DNA of 64,000 nt from Lewinellaceae bacterium (GTDB lineage Bacteria; Bacteroidota; Bacteroidia; Chitinophagales; Saprospiraceae). The notes under the pieces were generated by a model, which saw only the letters and a list, made by a program, of their open reading frames with translations, ran no database searches and had not been told where the DNA came from. Below are positions 23,960-33,299 of the stretch, one piece after another. Made by a program: the position numbers and the translations under genes. Position 1 is the first letter of the stretch. Each line of letters begins with the position of its first letter. The stretch spans positions 1,550,001 through 1,614,000 of the forward strand of contig JACJYD010000001.1 of NCBI GenBank assembly GCA_020636275.1, in the 5' to 3' direction.

Positions 23960-23979
23960 TAATTCAAGTTGCGGTATAT
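23960..23979. repeat. Short dispersed repeat TAATTCAAGTTGCG(G/A)TATAT, copy 1
   Basis: It matches 54244-54263 in 19 of 20 bases. Here it is followed by an imperfect hairpin (ATATACTCGAAG ... CTTGAGTATAT) in the non-coding gap between the small gene and ppk1. Confidence 0.5.
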
Positions 23980-24085
23980 ACTCGAAGCGAAGTGGCTTTT
24001 CTTGAGTATATCCACTTAAACACAGTTGAGATTATTCAGATCAAGCGGTGTTCCGGATTGGGTTGAAGGTCTTCGGTATCGGCCA

Positions 24086-26122
24086 TTACAACAGGCTTTT
24101 CAGGTATTCATAAAATGCAGGCTGGGCCTGAACATAGGGTTGATGGGGTTCGCGGACTACGTAGTTGTTCTCCTGTTTGGCGTCGAGGATACGTGCTTTC
24201 AGGTTCCCTGCCAGCTGGATCTCCAACAGGATGCGCAGTTGTTTGAACAATTCGGGGTCATAAACGGGAAAGGCCACCTCGATCCGGCGATCCAGGTTGC
24301 GGGTCATCCAATCGGCGGATGCCAGATAGATCTCTTCCTGCCCCCCGTTGCCGAACAGGTAGATCCGGGCGTGCTCCAGAAAACGGTCGACGATGCTGAT
24401 CGCCCGGATGTTTTCACTCAGCCCGGGCCGCCCGGGCAACAGACAGCAGATCCCTCGGATGATCAGGTAGACGCGCACGCCGGCCTGACCGGCCTCGTAA
24501 AGCTTGTCGATCATGTTGCGATCTTCCAGGCTGTTGAGCTTCAGCATGATATAGGCCTCCCTCCCCATCTGCGCATGATGGATCTCCCGGTCGACCAGGG
24601 CCGTTAACCGATCGCGCAGGGTCAGGGGCGCGACCAGCAGCGATTGAAATTCCGGGCCGGGGCTGGTCCCTTCCAGGAAGGCGAACAGTTGGGCGACCTC
24701 CTCCGTGAGGCGGGGATCCGCCGTGAGGAGTGCGTGATCGGCGTATACCCGCGCCGTCTTTTCGTTAAAATTGCCGGTGCCGAGGTAGGCAAAATGGATG
24801 GGCCCCCGCTTGGCCCGGGTAGTGATCAACAACACCTTGGCATGTACCTTCAGATTGGGAATGCTGTAGATGATCCGGGCGCCCGCATCCTGGAGCCGTT
24901 GCCCCCATACCAAATTGGTTTCCTCGTCGAACCGGGCCTTAGCCTCCACGAATACCGTAACTTCCTTCCCCTTTTCCAACGCATACATCAGGGCCTTGGC
25001 TACTTCCGAGTGATCCGCGATCCGGTATACCGTGATCTTGATCGATTGGACGACCGGTCGCTCGGCAGCCTCCCGGATCCAGGCCGGCAGGTATTCAAAG
25101 GTCTGGTAGGGGTAATGCAGCAATTGGTCCCCTTTGCGCACCACCTCGAAAATGGAGGACGCATTCTGCAATACCGGATGGGGGAGAGCGGGCATGGGGT
25201 CGTCCCGCAAGCCGGGTATTCCCGGCGGCTCCGGGAAGGCGAAAAAGTCGCTGAAATTGTGATACCGGGCTCCGGGAATGAGGTCGCTCTTCTTCAGTTG
25301 GAAGATCTCGATCAGCGGATCCAGCAACTCCGGCGGCAGGGCGGCGTCGTAGAGGAAGCGCGTCGGCAGGCCCGAAGCCCGCTCCTCCAGTCCGCGTTTG
25401 ATCTTCTCGATGAGGTTTCCGCTGAGCTCGTCGTCGATATATAATTCGGCGTCGCGGGAGAGCTTGATCGAATAGACCGGGCCCTCGATCGCACCCGGCA
25501 GAAAGCGGTCGATATTGTGCCGGACGATGTCGTCGAGAAAGGTCACATAGTGCCCTCCGTCCTGACTGGGCAGGCTTACAAACCGGCCTTTTTGCTCAGA
25601 GGGGATCTCGACCAACACGGCTACCTGTGCATCGTCTGCTGCCCGGCCGACGAAATACAGGCTTTTGTTTTTTAGAAAGGGCGCCCGTATGCCGGTATGG
25701 AGAAAGACCGGTTTGAGCAAAGGGGCGACCTCTTTGTCAAAATAGGTTTCGGAAAAAACTTGTTGCGCTGGATTAAATTGACTGTCTTCAATGAGGTTGA
25801 TCCCCTTGCCCGCCAGATCGGGAATGATCTCCTCCCGGAACGTTTCTCCAAACAAAAGTTGCTGGTATTGCACGATCCGTTGGACCTGCCGGAGCGTTCG
25901 CCGGGGCTGAAGGTGATATTGCTGCCGGGTCTTTCGCCGCAGTTTTTTAAAGCTCCGAAGAGAGGCTACCCGAACCCGGTAAAATTCGTCGAGGTTGGAA
26001 GAATAGATCGCCAGGAATTTCAAGCGCTCGTACAGCGGCACGCGCCGGTCGCGGGCTTCCTGCAATACCCGGTGATTGAAGGATAACCAGCTGACGTCCC
26101 GGTCGAAAAAGCGTTCTTCCAT
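24086..26122 (-). CDS. ppk1: Polyphosphate kinase 1
   Basis: 678 aa, normal for PPK1. The N-terminal domain begins RDVSWLSFNHRVLQEA and contains SSNLDEFYRVRVASLR. The phosphorylated catalytic His is H427 in LKVHAKVLL; the second conserved His is H584 in FLEHARIYLF, before ASADWMTRNLDRR. It reversibly makes inorganic polyphosphate from ATP at the inner membrane or cytoplasm and supports stress and stationary-phase physiology. The start ATG at 26122 is 4 nt after the stop of the DUF4105 gene, so the two form an operon. Confidence 0.95.
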   Translation of the reverse strand: MEERFFDRDVSWLSFNHRVLQEARDRRVPLYERLKFLAIYSSNLDEFYRVRVASLRSFKKLRRKTRQQYHLQPRRTLRQVQRIVQYQQLLFGETFREEIIPDLAGKGINLIEDSQFNPAQQVFSETYFDKEVAPLLKPVFLHTGIRAPFLKNKSLYFVGRAADDAQVAVLVEIPSEQKGRFVSLPSQDGGHYVTFLDDIVRHNIDRFLPGAIEGPVYSIKLSRDAELYIDDELSGNLIEKIKRGLEERASGLPTRFLYDAALPPELLDPLIEIFQLKKSDLIPGARYHNFSDFFAFPEPPGIPGLRDDPMPALPHPVLQNASSIFEVVRKGDQLLHYPYQTFEYLPAWIREAAERPVVQSIKITVYRIADHSEVAKALMYALEKGKEVTVFVEAKARFDEETNLVWGQRLQDAGARIIYSIPNLKVHAKVLLITTRAKRGPIHFAYLGTGNFNEKTARVYADHALLTADPRLTEEVAQLFAFLEGTSPGPEFQSLLVAPLTLRDRLTALVDREIHHAQMGREAYIMLKLNSLEDRNMIDKLYEAGQAGVRVYLIIRGICCLLPGRPGLSENIRAISIVDRFLEHARIYLFGNGGQEEIYLASADWMTRNLDRRIEVAFPVYDPELFKQLRILLEIQLAGNLKARILDAKQENNYVVREPHQPYVQAQPAFYEYLKSLL

Positions 26123-26126
26123 ATTG

Positions 26127-27296
26127 TTATTTTGGCGAAATCAAAGGTACATAAACTTTTGCCAGGCGCCAGCTTTGAATGCCCAGCAGGAGGACCAGCG
26201 GAAAACATGCGGCGGGGATTTCCTGGGGTAACCATTTCCAGCTGATCAGGATCCCGACTGCCACCAGGAGTTGGATCCAGCCGAACACCTTCAGCCAGCG
26301 GGCTTTCCGGTTGATCATCAGCCCTATGGCTACCGCCAATTGGACCGGGTTAAGCCAGAGGATATTCCAGTTGTGTTGCGTGGCCTGATGGTCGGTCCCC
26401 CAGGTCATAAATGCGACCAAACACCCCACCAGTCCGAAAAGCGTCCAAAAGAAGAGGTCGGCGGTACGGATGAGCCTGGGTGAAAATCGCCAGAGAAGCA
26501 GAAATACCGGCAAAAGCGCCCAAAACAGGATAGCAGGGTAGGGCCGGGCCCTTTGAGGTGGGTCGAATTGCCTGTCCAGCAGGTAGACCCGGGGTCCCAG
26601 CAAGTTGCGCTCGCCGTCGATGCGGGCATAGGCCAGGTTTTCGGACAGGAAATCGGGCAGGAACATCATGCCCCGTTCGTCCGCTACCCGGTCGGTCGGC
26701 GTGCCGAGGAGCAGGTCGATCCCCAGGTCCAGCCAGGGCCAGGCCTGAATGTAGGGGTTAATGGCCTGCCGGTAGGTAATAGTTTCCCCGGTTTTTGGGA
26801 AAACATAGGTCAGCCGGTCCTTCAACACCGCTTCAAACACGTCCCGGATCCGGGAGGAGCAGTTGTCAAAAAAGAAATCGTAGAGATAGTACCGGTTTTC
26901 CGTCCGGTAATTCTCTGCCAAAAACCGGGCCACGGCTTCCTTTTCGGCGCCGTCGAGCAGTACTTCTTCCTCGTATACGGCTCGTCCTTCCTCCCGGTAT
27001 TCGGACATAAAGCTGCTGAACGACTGAATGGAGAGGTTGTACAACAGTTTCCCCCGCATAAATTTCCAGTAAAAATGGGGCGTGTTGAAATCAAAGGTGC
27101 CGTAATTGTATATCTGGTCGAGCCCGCGGGAGGGGTCCTGTATGCGGAGGGCGGTATGACCGAAGCTGCTGTACAGGGCTTGTCCCGGACTGCAAGTGAG
27201 CAGGGTGATGCGCGCGCCTTCCCAGGAGGATTGCGCCCAAAGACCACCGGCAAGCAGACCGGCCAGGAGAATAAAGGCGATTTTTCTAAAAATCAT
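26127..27296 (-). CDS. DUF4105 (Lnb-type) periplasmic/membrane protein
   Basis: 389 aa from ATG 27296; the longer frame to 27440 lacks a signal at its start. A signal peptide (FILLAGLLAGGLWAQ) is followed by the Lnb/DUF4105 domain: ITLLTCSPGQALYSSFGHTALRI, NYGTFDFNTPHFYWKF, YDFFFDNCSSRIRD. The conserved SSFGH His and DNC Cys suggest an NlpC/P60-like cysteine hydrolase. The C-terminal ~130 residues have about four membrane helices. It is co-transcribed with ppk1 and divergent from the ABC exporter. The substrate is unknown; an envelope role is likely. Confidence 0.82.
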   Translation of the reverse strand: MIFRKIAFILLAGLLAGGLWAQSSWEGARITLLTCSPGQALYSSFGHTALRIQDPSRGLDQIYNYGTFDFNTPHFYWKFMRGKLLYNLSIQSFSSFMSEYREEGRAVYEEEVLLDGAEKEAVARFLAENYRTENRYYLYDFFFDNCSSRIRDVFEAVLKDRLTYVFPKTGETITYRQAINPYIQAWPWLDLGIDLLLGTPTDRVADERGMMFLPDFLSENLAYARIDGERNLLGPRVYLLDRQFDPPQRARPYPAILFWALLPVFLLLWRFSPRLIRTADLFFWTLFGLVGCLVAFMTWGTDHQATQHNWNILWLNPVQLAVAIGLMINRKARWLKVFGWIQLLVAVGILISWKWLPQEIPAACFPLVLLLGIQSWRLAKVYVPLISPK

Positions 27297-27371
27297 GTAA
27301 AGGGGTTTAAATGTGATAACCAAATATCCCTTCGCGCTGTTTCTACTTTCGTACCTTAAATATACATCTCC

Positions 27372-29171
27372 ATGGCGAGAAGAAAACCCATCGACGACGA
27401 TAAACCCACTCCAAAACTGACGCGCGAATCCCTCCGGCAAGCGCTGGGTATCTTTCAGTTTGTTCGCCCGTATTGGTGGCGCCTGGCGGTAGGCTTGGTA
27501 CTCCTTTTTCTGTCGAGTATGGTATTCATGGTGTTCCCCTACATGTCGGGGATGATGGTGGACGTGGCACAGGGCAATTCAAAGTGGCACTTTACCCTTA
27601 GCGATATTGGCCTGGTCCTGCTCGGCATTTTGGTTGTACAGGGCTTTGTTTCCTACGCCCGCGTCATGTTGTTCGCATATGTCAGTGAAAAAGGAACGGC
27701 GGACCTGCGCAAGGCATTGTACGAAAAACTGGTTTCCCTTCCCATTGTCTTTTTCGAAAAAAGCCGGGTAGGAGAACTGGTCAGCCGGTTGACCTCGGAT
27801 GTGGAGCGGCTGTACAACGCTTTTTCCTATACCCTGGCCGAGTTTATCCGGCAGATCATCATCCTGGTTTCGGGCATTATTTTCCTCGCTATCACTACCC
27901 CGCGGCTGGCCCTGATCATGCTGGCCACCTTTCCGGTGGTCGTCGTGCTGGCCATGGTCTTCGGCCGCATCATCCGCAAGCTGTCGAAAGCCCGCCAGGA
28001 AGAACTGGCCAATTCCAATACCATCGTCAGCGAAACCATGGCTACGGTGCAGACCGTGAAGGCCTTTACCAACGAATGGTTTGAGTCGGTGCGTTACGCA
28101 AGATCCATCGGCGATATGGTGAAGATCTCCCTGGAATTCGCCCGGGGCCGGGCCCTTTTCACGGTATTCATCATCGTCGTGCTATTCGGCGCCCTGTTTT
28201 TCATCATATGGGAAGGCGCCAACCTGCTCCAGGCCGGCAAGATCACTGCCGGCGACCTGATCGCATTTGTCTCCTATACGGCCATCATCGGGGGAGCGAT
28301 CGCGGGGCTCGGCAATTTCTACACCGAGATCCTGGGCGCTATCGGCGCTACCGAACGGGTGCGCGAGATCCTCGACACCGAGTCGGAAGTGGTCATTCAG
28401 CCCGTTAAACCGGCCGACCGCTCTACCATGCGGGGCGATATCCGCTATTCAAACGTCCATTTTCGCTACCCTACCCGCGAAGACGTGGAGGTGCTGAAAG
28501 GGGTGAGCTTCGAGGTGCGCGCCGGACAGAAAGTGGCGCTTGTCGGTCCATCCGGCGCCGGAAAATCGACCATCGTGCAGCTCTTGCTCCGGTACTACAC
28601 CCTGGGAGACGGAACGATCGAGGTGGACGGACGCTCCATATCGGATTACGAGATCTCGGAGTTTCGCTCGCACCTGGCCATCGTGCCGCAGGAGGTGATC
28701 CTGTTCGGAGGCACCATCCGCGAAAACATCCGCTACGGCAAGCCCGACGCTTCGGAAGAAGAGATCGTCGAAGCTGCCCGGCAGGCCAATGCCTGGGAAT
28801 TTATCCAGTCGTTCCCCGACGGACTTGGGACCCTGGTGGGCGAGCGGGGCGTCAAGCTCTCCGGCGGACAGCGGCAGCGCATCGCCATCGCCAGGGCCAT
28901 TCTGAAAAACCCCAGTATCCTGATCCTGGACGAAGCCACCTCCTCACTCGATGCCGAGTCGGAAAAGTTGGTACAGGAAGCCTTGAATAAACTGTTGGAA
29001 GGGCGTACGTCCATCATTATCGCCCACCGCCTGGCAACCATCCGCGACGTCGACCAGATCTACGTGCTGGATGAGGGCAGAATTGTGGAACAGGGAACCC
29101 ACGAAGAACTATCTTTGTTGGAAAACGGAATATACAACAGCCTGGCAAGACTGCAGTTCGAACTTGCCTGA
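27372..29171 (+). CDS. ABC exporter, fused permease and ATPase
   Basis: 599 aa half-transporter of the MsbA/LmrA type. Six transmembrane helices in residues ~30-320 are followed by the nucleotide-binding domain: Walker A GPSGAGKST (~residue 392-400), signature LSGGQRQRIAIARA, Walker B ILILDEATSSLD, switch His in IIAHRLATI. It exports lipids, lipid A precursors or drugs; with lptD, murB, an MCE protein and an amidase downstream, an envelope lipid is plausible but unproven. It is followed 4 nt after the stop by a membrane protein gene. Confidence 0.92.
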   Translation: MARRKPIDDDKPTPKLTRESLRQALGIFQFVRPYWWRLAVGLVLLFLSSMVFMVFPYMSGMMVDVAQGNSKWHFTLSDIGLVLLGILVVQGFVSYARVMLFAYVSEKGTADLRKALYEKLVSLPIVFFEKSRVGELVSRLTSDVERLYNAFSYTLAEFIRQIIILVSGIIFLAITTPRLALIMLATFPVVVVLAMVFGRIIRKLSKARQEELANSNTIVSETMATVQTVKAFTNEWFESVRYARSIGDMVKISLEFARGRALFTVFIIVVLFGALFFIIWEGANLLQAGKITAGDLIAFVSYTAIIGGAIAGLGNFYTEILGAIGATERVREILDTESEVVIQPVKPADRSTMRGDIRYSNVHFRYPTREDVEVLKGVSFEVRAGQKVALVGPSGAGKSTIVQLLLRYYTLGDGTIEVDGRSISDYEISEFRSHLAIVPQEVILFGGTIRENIRYGKPDASEEEIVEAARQANAWEFIQSFPDGLGTLVGERGVKLSGGQRQRIAIARAILKNPSILILDEATSSLDAESEKLVQEALNKLLEGRTSIIIAHRLATIRDVDQIYVLDEGRIVEQGTHEELSLLENGIYNSLARLQFELA

Positions 29172-29175
29172 ACCT

Positions 29176-29709
29176 ATGCGCTGGACACAAAAGATCCTTC
29201 TTTTTGCACTGGGGCTGGCTCTCCTGGCCCTGGTGATCGTTTACGTTATGGAATTCTACTATTTCAACCGCACCTTCGGCGTAGGGCGATTATTGGGCTA
29301 CGGCGCTTTGACCGGCGTGGCGATCGGCGCCGTCCTGGGTTGGCGCCTCAGCCGGGTAGTGGAAGATACGGTAGAACGCATTCAGGTGTATGTGTTTTGC
29401 ATTGTGCTGGCCGCCATCTTCACCCCGCTCCTGGCCGGCCTGAGCAACCGCCTGTTGAGTACACATCCGGTAACAAAGGAGAACGTTACTTTTATCGAGG
29501 AAAAACCGTATGTTTCGGAACGCTTCGGGGTCTTGAAAGGGGAGAACGTAAAGACCACCGGGTACTATCTCTTTTTCGAACGACAGGGGAAAGTCTACCG
29601 GATCGATAATCTCCACAAAATGGATACTGTCCTGCAGCGTGGGGATACCTTCCAGATCCCGGTCCGAAAAGGCTTTTGGGGCTTCTCCTGGGTTGTGGGC
29701 GACCGATGA
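29176..29709 (+). CDS. Small integral membrane protein of unknown function
   Basis: 177 aa from ATG 29176 (an alternative in-frame start inside the ABC gene is unlikely). About three hydrophobic segments occur in the first ~100 residues (ILLFALGLALLALVIVYVM, LLGYGALTGVAIGAVLGW, VYVFCIVLAAIFTPLLAGL). A soluble beta-rich C-terminal part follows (YYLFFERQGKVYRIDNL). It is in a tight operon: 4 nt after the ABC exporter, and its TGA overlaps the murB ATG (ATGA). I do not recognise the family. Confidence 0.75.
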   Translation: MRWTQKILLFALGLALLALVIVYVMEFYYFNRTFGVGRLLGYGALTGVAIGAVLGWRLSRVVEDTVERIQVYVFCIVLAAIFTPLLAGLSNRLLSTHPVTKENVTFIEEKPYVSERFGVLKGENVKTTGYYLFFERQGKVYRIDNLHKMDTVLQRGDTFQIPVRKGFWGFSWVVGDR

Positions 29710-30731
29710 AAATTATGCCTTCGATGGATCTTTTTACCAACCATTCCCTTACACCTCATCACACATTCGGACTTGAGGTTCGCACCGCTTTTTTTGTGGA
29801 AATAAAAACGGAGGAAGAGCTGCGTCAGGCCCTTTCCCAATGCACTCCGCCGGCGCTCTTGCTGGGCGGCGGCAGCAATATCCTGTTTACCCGGGATTGG
29901 CCGGGCACGGTGGTCCATATGCAGTTGAAAGGCCGGGAGGTCATTTCGGAAAAGGAGGGCACGGTCCTCATCGCCGCCGGCGCGGGGGAGAATTGGCACG
30001 ACCTGGTGTTGTGGACCCTCGACCAAAACCTCGGGGGTATAGAAAACCTCTCGCTCATCCCGGGTTCTGCCGGAGCGGCTCCCATTCAGAACATCGGGGC
30101 CTACGGGGTGGAACTGACCGATGTGTTCGACCACCTGGAGGCCATGGATCTCCAAACCGGCGAGATCCATACCTTCGACCGCGAAGCTTGTCGCTTCGGC
30201 TACCGCGACAGCATATTCAAAAATGAATTAAAAGGAAGATACGCCATTATCCGGGTGTTTTTGCGCCTGCAAAAGGACCCGGTGGTAAATACCGGTTACG
30301 GCGCCATTCGGGAGGTATTGGTTCAAAAGGGCATCGACCAGCCCACCATTCGCGATGTGAGCGAGGCGGTGATCGGGATCCGCCGCTCCAAGCTGCCCGA
30401 TCCGGCCGTATTGGGCAATGCCGGCAGTTTTTTCAAAAACCCGGAAGTGGAAGCCGGTCAGCTGAAAATGTTATTAACGGAATTTCCAAATATCGTGCAC
30501 TACCCCCTCCCCGGCGGACGTGCAAAAATACCTGCCGGCTGGTTGATCGAACAGGCCGGCTGGAAGGGAAAACGGGTCGGGAATACCGGTTGCCACGCCC
30601 AGCAAGCGCTGGTGCTGGTCAATTACGGCGGCGCTACAGGCGATGAGGTCTGGGCGCATGCGCAGACGGTAGCCCGGTCGGTGAAAGAAAAATTTGGAGT
30701 GGAATTGACGGCAGAGGTGAACATCCTGTAA
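29706..30731 (+). CDS. murB: UDP-N-acetylenolpyruvoylglucosamine reductase (MurB)
   Basis: 341 aa from ATG 29706, which overlaps the preceding stop by ATGA. FAD-binding core: LLLGGGSNILF, LSLIPGSAGAAPIQNIGAYG. The motif CRFGYRDSIFK marks the type I (E. coli-like) group. The catalytic Ser is in LGNAGSFFKNP and the acidic residue near the C-terminus is in DEVWAHAQ. It reduces UDP-GlcNAc-enolpyruvate to UDP-MurNAc with NADPH in the cytoplasm, an essential step of peptidoglycan synthesis. A 34-nt palindrome follows the stop. Confidence 0.95.
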   Translation: MKIMPSMDLFTNHSLTPHHTFGLEVRTAFFVEIKTEEELRQALSQCTPPALLLGGGSNILFTRDWPGTVVHMQLKGREVISEKEGTVLIAAGAGENWHDLVLWTLDQNLGGIENLSLIPGSAGAAPIQNIGAYGVELTDVFDHLEAMDLQTGEIHTFDREACRFGYRDSIFKNELKGRYAIIRVFLRLQKDPVVNTGYGAIREVLVQKGIDQPTIRDVSEAVIGIRRSKLPDPAVLGNAGSFFKNPEVEAGQLKMLLTEFPNIVHYPLPGGRAKIPAGWLIEQAGWKGKRVGNTGCHAQQALVLVNYGGATGDEVWAHAQTVARSVKEKFGVELTAEVNIL

Positions 30732-30764
30732 CAAGAAGGGCCGCGCATGCGCGGCCCTTCTTGT
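30731..30764. terminator. 34-nt perfect palindrome between convergent murB and MCE genes
   Basis: 17+17 bp, centre CGCATGCG, core AAGAAGGGCCGCGC. The T run after it is weak (TTCTTGTCC), but its position between convergent stops fits a bidirectional terminator. Confidence 0.8.
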
Positions 30765-30766
30765 CC

Positions 30767-31774
30767 CTACTCTTTGGGTTCCTCGTAAGGTTTTGATTTC
30801 TTCGAAAGGATGGTCGTATACCGCTTGGGATTGTCCCGCAGATCGCGCGCCAGCGATTCGACGGTGGTCAAAGTCTTGTTGAGCTGCTCGTAGAGCGCTT
30901 TGTCGTTGACCAGTAATCCCAGGGTACCTTCGCTTTGGTTGATCTTCTCGAGCACAGTGGTCAGGTTGTCGACGGCGCCGTTAACCTCTTTGAGGGTGCC
31001 TTGCAGCTGGTCGACGGTCGAATTGACATTTCCCACTACATTTTGATCCTTGAGGTCCTTGCTCAGGGAGGCCAGGTTGTCGATGAGCTCGCGGATCCGT
31101 TCATTGCTCTCCTTGAGATTGCCGGTCACCGATGCGGCGTTGGCCAGTGTGGCTTCCACCGATTCGGAAGAAGCGGCCAGCATGCGGTCGATCCGGCCGG
31201 AAACCGAATTGAGGTTGGCCAGAATGCTCTGCACGTCCTTTCCGCTTTTCTCCAGGGAGGGGTTTTCTGTGAATTTGCTGATCAGGGTATCGGTCAGCTG
31301 GGTCAGGCGGGTTTCCAGGATGCTAAGGTAGGTGTCGAGATTCTCGGTGCCCACCATCGAATTGAGGAAGCCCTGAGTCCGGCCTTCGAGGTATTTTCCG
31401 GAAGGCGGGCAATTGCCGGTAAGACACTGAGGGGGGAAGACGAGCTCAATTGCACGGCCTCCCATCATACTGGTGGTGTTGATCTCGGCGATCGTTCCTT
31501 CCGGAACCTTGACGTCCCTGCGCACATCCATTTCGACGATGATCTTGGTCAGGTCTTCGGGGTTGAGGTAAACATCCTTGACGATACCCACCTGAAAGCC
31601 ACGAACCTGGATCGGGTTGGATTTCTTGAGTTCGTCGGTATTGTCGTATTGGGCGATGAAAATTTGGGAAGTCTGGAGGATGTTCCGGCCTTTGAGGAAT
31701 TCAAAACCCCAGATGAGTACGGCGATGGCGACAAAGGTGAGGATTCCTATTTTGGTTTCTCTGCGAATTTGCAT
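30767..31774 (-). CDS. MCE/MlaD-family lipid transport protein
   Basis: 335 aa from ATG 31774. A short basic cytoplasmic stub (MQIRRETK) precedes one membrane helix (IGILTFVAIAVLIWGFEFL). The MCE domain follows, with QYDNTDELKKSNPIQVRGFQVG, TIAEINTTSMMGGRAIEL and PP-rich end. A long coiled-coil-like helical region (~150-320) has LIDNLASLSKDL-type heptads. MlaD-like proteins form periplasmic hexamers that carry phospholipids between membranes with an ABC transporter, but no mlaE/F genes are in the window. It lies downstream of the amidase on the same strand (~110 nt gap). Confidence 0.85.
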   Translation of the reverse strand: MQIRRETKIGILTFVAIAVLIWGFEFLKGRNILQTSQIFIAQYDNTDELKKSNPIQVRGFQVGIVKDVYLNPEDLTKIIVEMDVRRDVKVPEGTIAEINTTSMMGGRAIELVFPPQCLTGNCPPSGKYLEGRTQGFLNSMVGTENLDTYLSILETRLTQLTDTLISKFTENPSLEKSGKDVQSILANLNSVSGRIDRMLAASSESVEATLANAASVTGNLKESNERIRELIDNLASLSKDLKDQNVVGNVNSTVDQLQGTLKEVNGAVDNLTTVLEKINQSEGTLGLLVNDKALYEQLNKTLTTVESLARDLRDNPKRYTTILSKKSKPYEEPKE

Positions 31775-31885
31775 AGTGAATGGGTAAAGTAAAGAAAATG
31801 AAAGCGGGCACAAAATTCGGTCAATTTTTTTATTAACCGGAATAAATGCCGGGTAAAGTTAATGGAAAAACGCCTAAGCAATGCA

Positions 31886-33295
31886 TCAATGTATGCCGAG
31901 TTGTTGCTTGGCGTCATTAACGGTGATCTTTTGTCCGTATTGGTAGGCCACAATGAAGGCGTCGGAGAAGCCCAGGTCGCGCATTTGCTGTTGGATCTGC
32001 TGGGCTTGCCACAGCCCGCTGCTGGCGGGGATCTGGTATTTGGTCATGCCGTTTTCCGTCACGATCTCAATGGGGTATGTCACCTGCGCCCAGGCTCCGG
32101 TGCGGAGATCCAACAGGGTAGCGGAGGCCGCCACTTGTACGCGGAATATAATTCCTTTATACGGAGCGCTGGCAGGAGCGGTATAGACCGGAGGGGGTGA
32201 TTGCGGAGAAGGAGCAGGCGATGTATTTTCTTTGGTCTGGGCCGGAGGGGATGCGACCGGAACGGCAGCAGGAGGCGGCGGTGGGGCGGGGACCGGCTTG
32301 GCGGTGGTGGTTTGGGTGGAGGTCCCCCCTTCCAGATCGGATTTGTAGTCGGAAAAGGCGTCGAGGATCGCACCCGCGATCTGCTGTTGACCATCCTCGG
32401 TGCGGAGGTAATCCACTTCCTGGGAGTTGCTGAGGAAGCCTGTTTCGATCAGTACGCTGGGCATCGTGGTTTCCCGCAGTACCAAAAATCCCGCTTGTTT
32501 GACGCCCCGGCTGTGGCGGTTCGCACTGGTCTCCATGTGTTTCTCGACCTTGTCGGCAAAAAGGATGCTCTGCTCGAGGTAGGCATTCTGGTACATCGAC
32601 ATGATGATCGTCGCCTCCGGCGAGTTGGGGTCGTAGCCGTAAACCGATTCGTAATTCTCTTCGTGCAAGACCACCGAGTTTTCGCGCAAGGCCACCTGGA
32701 GGTTCTCTTCCAGTTTGTGCGGGCCCAATACATAAGTTTCACTTCCGTTTACATGCGTGGCCTTCCGGATGTAATTGCAATGTATGGAAATAAACAGGTC
32801 GGCCGCGGCGCGATTGGCGATCTGAGCCCGCTCGTGCAGGGGGATGAAGGTGTCGTCGTTTCGAGTCAGAATAACCTGAACGTCAGGGTGTTGAGTGGAT
32901 ATGGCGGTTGCGAGTTTAAGCGCGATGCCCAGGGCGATATCCTTCTCATAGATGTTCGGACCCAGGCAGCCGGGGTCGTGTCCGCCGTGGCCGGCATCGA
33001 TTACGATCTTTTTTACCGCAATTCCTTTTACCGGATACTCCGCAGGTTTGGTATTTTTGCCGGAAGCTTGTTCCAACCGGGTCGAATCGACCGGAAAAAG
33101 GGAAATGTTAAAGTAGGCCGACAGGGACGGCGGAAAACACCACATTAGCGTTTGAATGGCAAACGCCAGTCGGAAGTAAAAGGGTGCAGGTTTCAGCGTT
33201 CTATTCTGTATCAAAGGACAGTCTTTTTGTAGAAATGGGCCGAATGGATTGGGAAATGCGGTATTTGTAAAGAGTCCCAAACCCACAGTTTCCAT
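31886..33295 (-). CDS. N-acetylmuramoyl-L-alanine amidase with SPOR-like C-terminus
   Basis: 469 aa from ATG 33295. The first ~35 residues are unusual; a hydrophobic export segment (FYFRLAFAIQTLMWCFPPSLSA) follows. The Amidase_3 domain has zinc ligands in IDAGHGGHDPG, IYEKDIALG and ISIHCNYI, with catalytic Glu near VLIETGFLSN. A Pro-rich linker (~325-385) leads to a ~80-residue SPOR-like end (FRVQVAASATLLDL...DLGFSDAFIVAYQYGQ) that would bind septal peptidoglycan. It cleaves the amide between MurNAc and the stem peptide. Its start is only 4 nt from the divergent lptD start. Confidence 0.9.
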   Translation of the reverse strand: METVGLGLFTNTAFPNPFGPFLQKDCPLIQNRTLKPAPFYFRLAFAIQTLMWCFPPSLSAYFNISLFPVDSTRLEQASGKNTKPAEYPVKGIAVKKIVIDAGHGGHDPGCLGPNIYEKDIALGIALKLATAISTQHPDVQVILTRNDDTFIPLHERAQIANRAAADLFISIHCNYIRKATHVNGSETYVLGPHKLEENLQVALRENSVVLHEENYESVYGYDPNSPEATIIMSMYQNAYLEQSILFADKVEKHMETSANRHSRGVKQAGFLVLRETTMPSVLIETGFLSNSQEVDYLRTEDGQQQIAGAILDAFSDYKSDLEGGTSTQTTTAKPVPAPPPPPAAVPVASPPAQTKENTSPAPSPQSPPPVYTAPASAPYKGIIFRVQVAASATLLDLRTGAWAQVTYPIEIVTENGMTKYQIPASSGLWQAQQIQQQMRDLGFSDAFIVAYQYGQKITVNDAKQQLGIH

Positions 33296-33299
33296 TTAA

